Below, in pieces: positions 1-5,250 of a stretch of 5,250 nucleotides of DNA (position 1 is its first letter; the number at the start of each line of letters is the position of its first letter). Location of the stretch: NCBI GenBank assembly GCA_027438535.1, contig DAIAMA010000110.1, positions 1 to 5,250 of the forward strand, written 5' to 3'. The DNA comes from a bacterium. GTDB taxonomy: Bacteria > Pseudomonadota > Gammaproteobacteria > Burkholderiales > Thiobacteraceae. The translations under genes and the position numbers were made by a program. The notes under the pieces are model-generated. The model made no database searches and was not told the DNA's origin. It worked only from the letters and a program-made list of their open reading frames with translations.

Positions 1-470
1 ACCTGTCCCACCACGCCGATATTGTCCGCCACGACTTGGCCTGGCTTCACATCATTCAAGCTGCCGCGATCGATAATGATTTTGCGCGCGAACGGATCGC
101 GGCCGGAGTAGAGAATTTCGGCCAGCGTGGTTTTCTGCTTATAGCGTTTTTGCGCGGCAAACAGACTGCGCAGATGTGCGTTCTCCGCCTGTAATCCCTG
201 GTATTGCAGCATCTGGCCGGCGAGCAGGAGCTGCTTTTCCTTCAGATCGGCATTTTCGCTCTTCAGCCGGCCCTGGGCGACGAAGAAGCCGCTCACTTGC
301 GAAGCCAAACGCACCGGTGCATTCACCGCATATTGCAAGGGATTGATGGCGACGGCGAGGGTGCCGCGCACTACGTCAAGGTAATGATAGTAACCGTCCG
401 CCACCATGAGGAACAAAGCCAACCCGGAAAAAATCGCCAGCCGCGCCGGGGGCGGCAAGCCGCGCTTGAT
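1..470 (-). CDS. mreC: MreC, rod shape-determining protein; N-terminal part, truncated at the left edge and broken at its start
   Basis: MreC is a bitopic inner-membrane protein whose periplasmic part binds PBP2 and links MreB filaments to the elongation machinery. Reading the minus strand from about 470 down to 3 gives 156 residues. They begin IKRGLPPPARLAIF, matching the usual MreC start (E. coli has a similar FSRG-x(5)-RL stretch a few residues after its Met). Next come a transmembrane helix (about residues 11-26, ending in VADGYYHYLD), the NPLQYAVNAPVR segment, a coiled coil (about 61-105, SENADLKEK and LQAENAHLRSLF), and the start of the beta domain with DPFARKIIIDRGSLNDV and IGVVGQ. The C-terminal half lies beyond position 1. 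Only about 5-10 native N-terminal residues are missing at the right, where the frame runs into sequence belonging to mreD. The first in-frame ATG upstream (503-501) lies inside that foreign sequence. The gene points opposite to mreD and mrdA, which is abnormal. Family assignment is firm; native integrity is doubtful. Confidence 0.9.
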   Translation of the reverse strand, partial: MKRGLPPPARLAIFSGLALFLMVADGYYHYLDVVRGTLAVAINPLQYAVNAPVRLASQVSGFFVAQGRLKSENADLKEKQLLLAGQMLQYQGLQAENAHLRSLFAAQKRYKQKTTLAEILYSGRDPFARKIIIDRGSLNDVKPGQVVADNIGVVGQ

Positions 471-480
471 GGCGTATATG
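465..480. other. Inverted junction between mreC 5' end and mreD 3' part
   Basis: Recognisable MreC sequence on the minus strand stops at the IKRG codons (470 downwards). Recognisable MreD sequence on the plus strand starts at AYMAQ (472 onwards). The switch of strand and gene therefore falls within a few bases of 470-472. In the normal order mreC-mreD-mrdA both genes read the same way, and roughly 1.2 kb (rest of mreC plus the N-terminal half of mreD) would lie between these points. No insertion-sequence end, long inverted repeat or site-specific recombination site is visible at the join. Confidence 0.8.
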
Positions 481-738
481 GCGCAGATTCTACATCGGCG
501 CATTCAGATGCTGAGCCCCTGGCAGCAATCGTTTTATGTCTTCGGGCTGCTGTTGATTTTGTTGGTGATCATGCTGGTGACCCGGCTCGCCTTTGGCGCC
601 GCATTTCCGGGGCCGCTGTATTTTGCCAGCAGTGTCATCGGCGCCGTGCTGTGGCCCAGCTTTTCCTTGCTGCTGCGTTTGCCGCAGCACCGGAAATCGC
701 GCACGGACGATACCTTTACGAAGCTCGCCAACAAGTGA
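472..738 (+). CDS. mreD: MreD, rod shape-determining membrane protein; C-terminal fragment
   Basis: MreD is a small polytopic inner-membrane partner of MreC. The 88 residues here run from AYMAQILHRR to the stop at 736-738. They align by eye with the last half of E. coli MreD: the LSPWQQSFYVF stretch matches its LALWQQALVV, two hydrophobic helices follow (about residues 21-39 and 50-68), and the signature SSVIGAVLWPSFSLLLR matches SSVVNGVLWPWIFLLMR. The tail (PQHRKSRTDDTFTKLANK) is polar. Full-length MreD is about 160-175 residues, so the N-terminal half is missing. An open frame continues upstream to an ATG at 406, but that part is antisense to mreC and is not MreD-like, so I do not count it. 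The stop overlaps the mrdA start by four bases (GTGA), the spacing expected in an mre operon, which shows that the right side of the junction is the native side for mrdA. Confidence 0.83.
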   Translation, partial: AYMAQILHRRIQMLSPWQQSFYVFGLLLILLVIMLVTRLAFGAAFPGPLYFASSVIGAVLWPSFSLLLRLPQHRKSRTDDTFTKLANK

Positions 739-2636
739 CACGCGGCACCGAACTCCGTAATCATCAACGCGATCTGTACTACTTCCGGGTGCGGCTTACC
801 GTCGCCGGCAGCGTGGCGCTGTCGTTATTCCTGGTTTTGCTGGCGCGTTTCATCTATTTGCAAATCATCCAGCACGATCACTACCAAACGCTGGCGGAGC
901 AAAATCGCATCTCGATCGTGCCTATCGCGCCCAACCGCGGGTTGATCCTCGATCGTAACGGCGTGGCGCTGGCGCATAATTTCACCGCTTTCACCTTGGA
1001 GCTGACGCCAAGCAAGCTTCCCCATCTGGAGCAGACCATCGACCAGCTTTCGACATTGATTGAGATTACGCCCAAGGATCGTAAGCGCTTCAAGAAGCTG
1101 ATGGAAGAGAGCCATAACTTCGAGAGCCTGCCGATTCGCACCCGCTTGAACGATGTGGAGATCGCGCGTTTTGCCGCGAACCGCTATCGTTTTCCCGGCG
1201 TAGAAATCAAGGCGCGGCTGTTCCGGCACTATCCGCAAGGCGAGATAACCTCGCATGTGGTGGGTTATATCGGACGGATCAACGACGCCGATTTGGAGCG
1301 GCTCGACGCGAGCGGCGATCTTGCCAATTATCGCGGCTCGGATTTCATCGGCCGCACCGGGCTCGAACAGAGCTATGAAAAAGCGCTGCATGGCACGGCC
1401 GGCTTCGAGGAAGTGGAGACCGATGCCAGCGGGCGCGCAGTGCGTACGCTGTCACGCACGCCGCCGGTTTCCGGCGATAACCTCACCTTGCATTTGGATT
1501 TGAAATTGCAGCAAGTGGCGGAAAAAGCTTTCGGCAATTTTCGCGGCGCCTTGGTCGCGATCGATCCCAAGACCGGCGGCGTGCTGGCGTTTGTCTCGAA
1601 GCCGGGCTTCGATACCAACCTGTTCGTGGATGGCATCGATTCGCAAAACTGGGATATGCTGAACAATTCGCCCGACAAGCCGCTCGTCAATCGCGCCATC
1701 CATGGGCAATATCCGCCCGGTTCCACCTTCAAGCCATTCATGGCGCTGGCCGGCTTGGAGTTGAAAAAACGCGCGCCGGATTATGCGATTTACGATCCCG
1801 GTTATTACAGCCTGCCCGGCAGCAGCCACCGCTATCGTGACTGGAAAGCGGGCGGCCACGGCTATGTCGACTTGCACAAATCGCTCGTGGTGTCCTGCGA
1901 CACCTATTACTATGGGCTCGCGGTGGAGTTGGGAATCGATAATATTTTTAATTTCATCAGCCATTTCGGGTTCGGCAAGAAAACCGGCATCGATATCGAC
2001 GGCGAGAGCACCGGCGTGTTGCCTTCCGTCGAGTGGAAAATGAAAAGGTTTAAGCAGAAATGGTATACCGGCGATACCGTGAGCGTCGGCATCGGCCAAG
2101 GCTATGATTTAGCCACGCCTTTGCAGCTCGCGGTGGCGACCGCCACGCTCGCCGACAACGGCACGCAAATGCGGCCGCACTTAGTGGGACAAATTCAGGA
2201 TGCCAAAACCGGCGTGATTACCCCGATTCCGCCCGAAGCCGTTTCTACCCTGCCGGTCAAACCGGAGAATTTAGCCATGGTACGCAGCGCCATGATCGAC
2301 GTCATGCGTCCCGGCGGTACCGCCGCGCACGCCGGCATGGGCGCGCCATACGCTATCGCCGGCAAGACCGGCACCGCGCAAGTGGTGGGGATGAAGCGCG
2401 GTGAAAAATATGTGGCGAGCCAAGTCGAGGAGCGGCATCGGGATCATGCCTTGTTCATCGCTTATGCGCCGGCGGACGATCCGAAGATCGCGGTCGCGGT
2501 GCTGGTGGAAAACGGCGGTCACGGCGGTTCCACCGCGGCGCCGATCGCGCGCGCCGTGTTCGATTATTATTTGCTCGGTAAATTACCCGCCGGCCCGGTC
2601 ACGACGCCGGCCGCGGAGGCGGCGGAACATGATTAG
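735..2636 (+). CDS. mrdA: Penicillin-binding protein 2 (MrdA), elongation-specific peptidoglycan D,D-transpeptidase
   Basis: Class B PBP that cross-links peptidoglycan during side-wall growth, acting in the periplasm in complex with RodA and MreC/D. From a GTG start at 735 the protein has 633 residues, the same length as E. coli PBP2. Visible parts are a short basic cytoplasmic tail, one transmembrane helix (about 21-45), the pedestal with NRGLILDRNG (67-76) and FRHYPQGEITSHVVGYIGR (163-181), and the transpeptidase domain. That domain has all three motifs: STFK with catalytic Ser330, SCD at 387-389, and KTGTAQ with Lys544. The open frame extends upstream to 204, but that stretch covers antisense mreC and mreD coding sequence, so an 810-residue protein is spurious. 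GTG 735 is chosen because it overlaps the mreD stop and gives the canonical N-terminus. No strong Shine-Dalgarno precedes it, which suggests translational coupling to mreD. The C-terminus ends in a short Ala/Pro-rich tail. Confidence 0.96.
   Translation: MTRGTELRNHQRDLYYFRVRLTVAGSVALSLFLVLLARFIYLQIIQHDHYQTLAEQNRISIVPIAPNRGLILDRNGVALAHNFTAFTLELTPSKLPHLEQTIDQLSTLIEITPKDRKRFKKLMEESHNFESLPIRTRLNDVEIARFAANRYRFPGVEIKARLFRHYPQGEITSHVVGYIGRINDADLERLDASGDLANYRGSDFIGRTGLEQSYEKALHGTAGFEEVETDASGRAVRTLSRTPPVSGDNLTLHLDLKLQQVAEKAFGNFRGALVAIDPKTGGVLAFVSKPGFDTNLFVDGIDSQNWDMLNNSPDKPLVNRAIHGQYPPGSTFKPFMALAGLELKKRAPDYAIYDPGYYSLPGSSHRYRDWKAGGHGYVDLHKSLVVSCDTYYYGLAVELGIDNIFNFISHFGFGKKTGIDIDGESTGVLPSVEWKMKRFKQKWYTGDTVSVGIGQGYDLATPLQLAVATATLADNGTQMRPHLVGQIQDAKTGVITPIPPEAVSTLPVKPENLAMVRSAMIDVMRPGGTAAHAGMGAPYAIAGKTGTAQVVGMKRGEKYVASQVEERHRDHALFIAYAPADDPKIAVAVLVENGGHGGSTAAPIARAVFDYYLLGKLPAGPVTTPAAEAAEHD
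2615..2619 (+). promoter_or_regulatory. Shine-Dalgarno site of rodA
   Basis: GGAGG lies nine bases before the ATG at 2629, inside the last codons of mrdA. It decides the rodA start over the longer open frame that begins at 2401, whose extra N-terminal part is Arg-rich out-of-frame mrdA sequence. Confidence 0.75.
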
Positions 2637-3723
2637 GCGCATCGTGTTATTTCTCACGCAGCATGTCGATGGTTTCTTGTTGGCGGTATTGAGCCTGACC
2701 ATGCTGCTGGGACTGGTGGTGCTGTATAGCGCGACCGGAGAAGATATGGATCGGGTGCTGGGCCAGGTGGTCAGCATCGTGGTGGCGTTGAGCATTATGT
2801 GGGCGGTGGCGAATTTGCCGCCGCAGCATATGATGCGCTTCGCGTGGCCGACGTATGTGCTGGGCTTGCTGCTGCTGGTGGGTGTGGCGCTGTTCGGCGA
2901 GGTGAGTCACGGCGCGCGGCGCTGGCTGCACATCGGTGTAGCGCGCATCCAGCCTTCGGAGTTGATGAAAATCGCCGTGCCGCTGATGCTCGCCTGGTAT
3001 TTCGAGAAGCGCGAGCGCGGTATGCGCTTGTCGGATTTCGCGGTCGCCGCGGTGATGCTACTGGTGCCGGTGGCCTTGATCGCCAAACAACCGGATTTGG
3101 GCACGGCGCTATTGATCGCCGCTTCGGGTTTCTATGTACTGTTCCTCGCTGGCATCGGCTGGCGTGTGATTCTCAGTCTAACCGTGCTCGCCGCGGCGCT
3201 CGCGCCGGTCGCCTGGTCCTTGATGCACGACTACCAGCAGCAACGGATATTGACCTTGTTCGATCCGACGCAAGACCCCTTGGGCTCGGGCTACCACACG
3301 ATACAATCCACCATCGCGCTGGGCTCCGGCGGGCTCTTCGGTAAAGGCTGGCTGCACGGCACGCAGACGCATCTCGATTTTCTGCCCGAGCGCCATACCG
3401 ATTTCATTTTCGCGGTGTTCGGCGAAGAATTCGGCTTGTTCGGCGTGCTGGGGTTGATGCTGCTATATCTGCTGATCGTCGCGCGCGGCCTATACATCGC
3501 GGCCAATGCGACCACGATGTTCACGCGTCTGCTGGCGGGAAGCATTACGCTTACTTTCGGCACTTATGCGTTCGTGAACATGGGCATGGTTTCCGGTATC
3601 CTCCCGGTGGTGGGGGTGCCGTTGCCGCTCATTAGCTTTGGCGGCACTTCGATGGTGACGCTGCTGCTAGGCTTCGGCATCTTGATGAGCGTGGCCACGC
3701 ATCGGCGCTTGGTGAAAAGTTAA
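2629..3723 (+). CDS. rodA: RodA (MrdB), SEDS-family peptidoglycan glycosyltransferase
   Basis: Polytopic inner-membrane enzyme that polymerises lipid II into glycan strands, working as a pair with PBP2. The protein has 364 residues, normal for RodA (about 360-380), with around ten hydrophobic helices. Family motifs are in order: GARRWLHIG with QPSELMKI (95-115), KQPDLGTAL (153-161), the large periplasmic loop with RILTLFDPTQDPLGSGYH (206-223) and QSTIALGSGG (226-235), FLPERHTDFIFAVFGEEFG (251-269), and PLPLISFGGTS (331-341). By family knowledge the Asp in the ERHTDF motif (Asp258) is the catalytic residue. The ATG overlaps the end of mrdA by eight bases and has a good ribosome site. The sequence starts MIRRIVLFLTQHVDGFLLAV, typical of RodA. 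The stop TAA shares one base with the rlpA start. RodA rather than FtsW is supported both by sequence and by the mrdA neighbour. Confidence 0.96.
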   Translation: MIRRIVLFLTQHVDGFLLAVLSLTMLLGLVVLYSATGEDMDRVLGQVVSIVVALSIMWAVANLPPQHMMRFAWPTYVLGLLLLVGVALFGEVSHGARRWLHIGVARIQPSELMKIAVPLMLAWYFEKRERGMRLSDFAVAAVMLLVPVALIAKQPDLGTALLIAASGFYVLFLAGIGWRVILSLTVLAAALAPVAWSLMHDYQQQRILTLFDPTQDPLGSGYHTIQSTIALGSGGLFGKGWLHGTQTHLDFLPERHTDFIFAVFGEEFGLFGVLGLMLLYLLIVARGLYIAANATTMFTRLLAGSITLTFGTYAFVNMGMVSGILPVVGVPLPLISFGGTSMVTLLLGFGILMSVATHRRLVKS

Positions 3724-4619
3724 TGAAAATGACAGGTATCCGTCGAGGGCTATTCGCCGTATTGCTGGCAACACTCGCCGCGTGTTCGACCGCGCCCGCG
3801 CCTAGCGTGCGCATCGAATCGCCGGCTAAAGCCGAGCCGCCCCAGGCAAGCGCGCCGAGCACGCGCCCCGGCGGCTATTATCAGGACGATGGCCCGGGTA
3901 AAAATCCGCCGCCGAATTTGGGCGCGATCCCGGATGCCGAACCGCGGCCGGAGTCACTGAATAAATTCGCCAACCGCCCCTATACGGTATTGGGTCAGAC
4001 CTATACCCCGGACGTGAGCGGCAAGCCCTACAAAGCGCAGGGCATCGCTTCCTGGTATGGGCGCAAATTCCATAATCAGCGCACCGCCAGCGGCGAAATC
4101 TACAATATGTATGGAATGACCGCCGCGCATCCCACGCTTCCCATCCCAAGCTATGCGCGCGTGACCAATGTCAAGACCGGCAAATCCGTGATCGTGCGCA
4201 TCAACGATCGCGGGCCGTTTCATTCCGGACGGATCATCGATCTTTCCTACGCTGCTGCTTATAAGCTTGGTATCGCACAGGCGGGCAGCGGGCGGGTGGA
4301 AGTGCAGAGCATCGATGCCACGCACGATTCTTCCCCTAACGCCGATGTGGCCGCGGAAGAAAAACCGGCGACCGCGACCGCAACGAACGATGCTTCTTAC
4401 TGGCTGCAACTGGGCGCGTTTAGCATCCAAGCCAATGCCGAGCAATTATTGACGAAGCTAAAAATCGAAGTCAGCGCTTTAGCGGACAGGCTGCGTATTC
4501 AAACGGTGGATGGCTTGTACCGGCTGCGCGCCGGGCCGTTCAACTCCACCGAGGAAGCGAACGACGCGGCGGCGCAATTGAAGCGGGTGGCGGATATACA
4601 GCCGGTGTTGCTGCGGTGA
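3723..4619 (+). CDS. rlpA: RlpA, septal-ring lipoprotein lytic transglycosylase with SPOR domain
   Basis: Outer-membrane lipoprotein that, in characterised members (Pseudomonas aeruginosa), cleaves glycan strands lacking stem peptides. The 298-residue protein has a lipoprotein signal peptide (RRGLFAVLLATLAAC) with lipobox Cys21. A Pro-rich linker follows (22-80). The double-psi beta-barrel domain (about 105-197) starts with GIASWYGRKFHNQRTASGE. Glu125, His136 and Asp162 (in NDRGPF) keep the spacing of the P. aeruginosa residues E120, H131 and D157. After a second Ala/Thr-rich linker comes a C-terminal SPOR domain (about 226-298, YWLQLGAF to AGPFNSTEEA), which binds denuded glycan at division sites. 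The residue after the lipidated Cys is Ser, consistent with outer-membrane sorting. The start overlaps the rodA stop by one base (TAATG). A second in-frame ATG at 3729 is possible and would not change the mature protein. The gene is likely cotranscribed with mrdA-rodA. Confidence 0.94.
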   Translation: MKMTGIRRGLFAVLLATLAACSTAPAPSVRIESPAKAEPPQASAPSTRPGGYYQDDGPGKNPPPNLGAIPDAEPRPESLNKFANRPYTVLGQTYTPDVSGKPYKAQGIASWYGRKFHNQRTASGEIYNMYGMTAAHPTLPIPSYARVTNVKTGKSVIVRINDRGPFHSGRIIDLSYAAAYKLGIAQAGSGRVEVQSIDATHDSSPNADVAAEEKPATATATNDASYWLQLGAFSIQANAEQLLTKLKIEVSALADRLRIQTVDGLYRLRAGPFNSTEEANDAAAQLKRVADIQPVLLR

Positions 4620-4648
4620 GTATATGTCGTCAATGAATAGCCGACTAT

Positions 4649-5250
4649 TTACCAAATTCCAAAATCAGTGCCATCAATTCTGATACGGACTTTGGCGTTA
4701 GGGATGCCATTTACGGTTAGGCAGGTCGCAGAGAGGGTGCAGGTTTGAGTTCCCCCAGGTGCAAAAGCTGGGGCAACCTCATAAAAATTTGAAGTGTTCC
4801 AGCCCTTGTCGTCGATCATTTTCCCTTGGTCCACGCAACTGGCGGCGCTATCACATCTCGTCGGAAAACTCATGTCAGCAATTGGCGCGTAGCCGACGAG
4901 TGTATTTGCCGCCTGGAGCCCACCACCCGTAGTGGGAGTGGCGCCACCTGTGGGGGAAGTGGCGGCCCAAGGGAATGTCGAGTGGTCATGGTAGTATCCA
5001 AGCAACCCGGTAGTATTAGTACCCTTAATTTCTCCAAATATCCTTTTTTTGACTACTGAGAAAAGGTCGTTGGCAGTAATAAGTAAGATACGGTCATTGA
5101 CAATGGTCCGCCCGCTTGCATCTCGTATTGTTCCCAAAATGAAGCCATTTTGTGGAGAGGCGGGAGGGGGAAAAATACTGAGAAAATAATGAACGCTAAA
5201 ATACTGCCCAACACGATGGTCAGCATTGCCGGCAGCAATTTAAGCGCGCG
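4649..5250 (-). CDS. Putative secreted pilin-like / hypothetical protein, partial at the right edge and apparently frame-interrupted
   Basis: The body of the protein reads from about 5170 down to the TAA at 4651-4649. Its TIVNDRILLITANDLF and VVKKRIFGEIKG stretch, followed by LLGYYHDHSTFPW, resembles what I recall of the later part of proteobacterial prepilin-like proteins (an FNDR-ITxxDLxxxVE/KRV block, then a small-residue-plus-FPW segment). This is a family-level impression, not a firm assignment. Next come a Gly/Thr/Pro-rich linker (ATSPTGGATPTTGGG), two Cys pairs (TRCDSAASC and TCTLSATC) that could form disulfides in an exported protein, and a C-terminus ending in DGTDFGIW. This frame has no ATG or GTG start near its 5' side; only a TTG at 5137 without a ribosome site is available, and the frame is closed upstream by a TAA at 5242-5240. 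The overlapping frame, open to position 5250, encodes a hydrophobic segment (LTIVLGSILAFIIFSVFF) that would join it after a one-base shift. The region is lower in GC than the mrd genes and is convergent with rlpA. Confidence 0.55.
5159..5175 (-). other. Candidate frameshift at a T5C5 run
   Basis: On the minus strand the bases TTTTTCCCCC (5175-5166) sit where the membrane-segment frame should pass into the frame of the pilin-like body. Adding one C would give FSVFFPPPASPQNGF in one continuous frame. Read in the upstream frame, the run contains T-TTC-CCC, which has the X-XXY-YYZ form of a -1 slippery site. A homopolymer sequencing error is the simplest explanation; a genuine mutation or programmed slippage is possible. 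No downstream stem-loop was identified by eye. Confidence 0.45.

Noticed and set aside
460..490. Programmed DNA inversion switch at the mreC/mreD join
   Set aside because: No inverted repeats, recombinase gene or att-like core are visible in the window, and switching off mreC/mreD has no evident rationale.
204..734. N-terminal extension of the mrdA frame (177 codons), including an apparent protein start at 204
   Set aside because: It overlaps mreC on the opposite strand and mreD in another frame. Its residues look like antisense translation, and PBP2 is full length (633 residues) from GTG 735.
825..1391. Minus-strand open frame of 188 codons inside mrdA
   Set aside because: It lies entirely antisense to well-conserved PBP2 coding sequence and shows no recognisable domain or ribosome site.
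1452..2099. Minus-strand open frame of 215 codons inside mrdA
   Set aside because: It is antisense to the PBP2 transpeptidase domain. His/Gly/Ala/Ile-rich content is typical of reversed GC-rich coding sequence, and no family was recognised.
2401..2628. Upstream part of the rodA frame starting at ATG 2401
   Set aside because: The 76 residues are Arg/Ser-rich out-of-frame mrdA. The conserved RodA N-terminus begins at 2629 behind a good GGAGG.
4625..4645. Possible bidirectional terminator between rlpA and the convergent gene (GTCGTC...GCCGAC)
   Set aside because: The stem would be only five or six pairs with a mismatch and an eight-base or larger loop, and there is no T tract, so a hairpin terminator is not supported.
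4826..5059. Plus-strand open frame of 77 codons opposite the pilin-like gene
   Set aside because: It is antisense to the better-supported minus-strand protein and shows no coding features.
5190..5250. Plus-strand ATG at 5190 opening to the window edge (MNAKILPNTMVS)
   Set aside because: There is no properly spaced ribosome site. The antisense frame gives a coherent membrane helix, which fits the minus-strand gene better.

Overview
The window carries the rod-shape (elongasome) gene cluster of a proteobacterium, most likely a betaproteobacterium. The inference rests on gene order: mreC/mreD, mrdA (PBP2), rodA and rlpA lie together, whereas in E. coli mreBCD and mrdAB-rlpA are separate loci. 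The PBP2 and RodA sequences also look proteobacterial. GC in sampled lines of the cluster is about 52-72%, typically near 60%.

Layout: positions 1 to about 470 hold the N-terminal half of mreC on the minus strand, running off the left edge. From about 472 to 738 the plus strand encodes the C-terminal 88 residues of mreD. It is followed without gaps by mrdA (735-2636), rodA (2629-3723) and rlpA (3723-4619), each overlapping the previous gene by 1-8 bases. After a 29-base gap, a convergent minus-strand gene (4649 to beyond the right edge) encodes a secreted, Cys-containing, pilin-like protein. Its region has a lower GC of about 49% (hand count over 4621-5250).

The plus-strand genes form one elongation module. 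MreC and MreD are the membrane scaffold, PBP2 is the transpeptidase, RodA is the glycan-polymerising SEDS glycosyltransferase, and RlpA is an outer-membrane lytic transglycosylase that recognises denuded glycan.

The most notable observation is the join at about 470. mreC and mreD should be co-directional and adjacent, but here the first codons of mreC are fused head-on to the C-terminal third of mreD, with mreC inverted and the expected intervening sequence missing. This is either an inverted assembly or amplification chimera or a real inversion of about 1.2 kb that would break both genes. The second point is an apparent -1 frame break at a T5C5 run in the pilin-like gene (about 5160-5175). 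I found no convincing new biological system.
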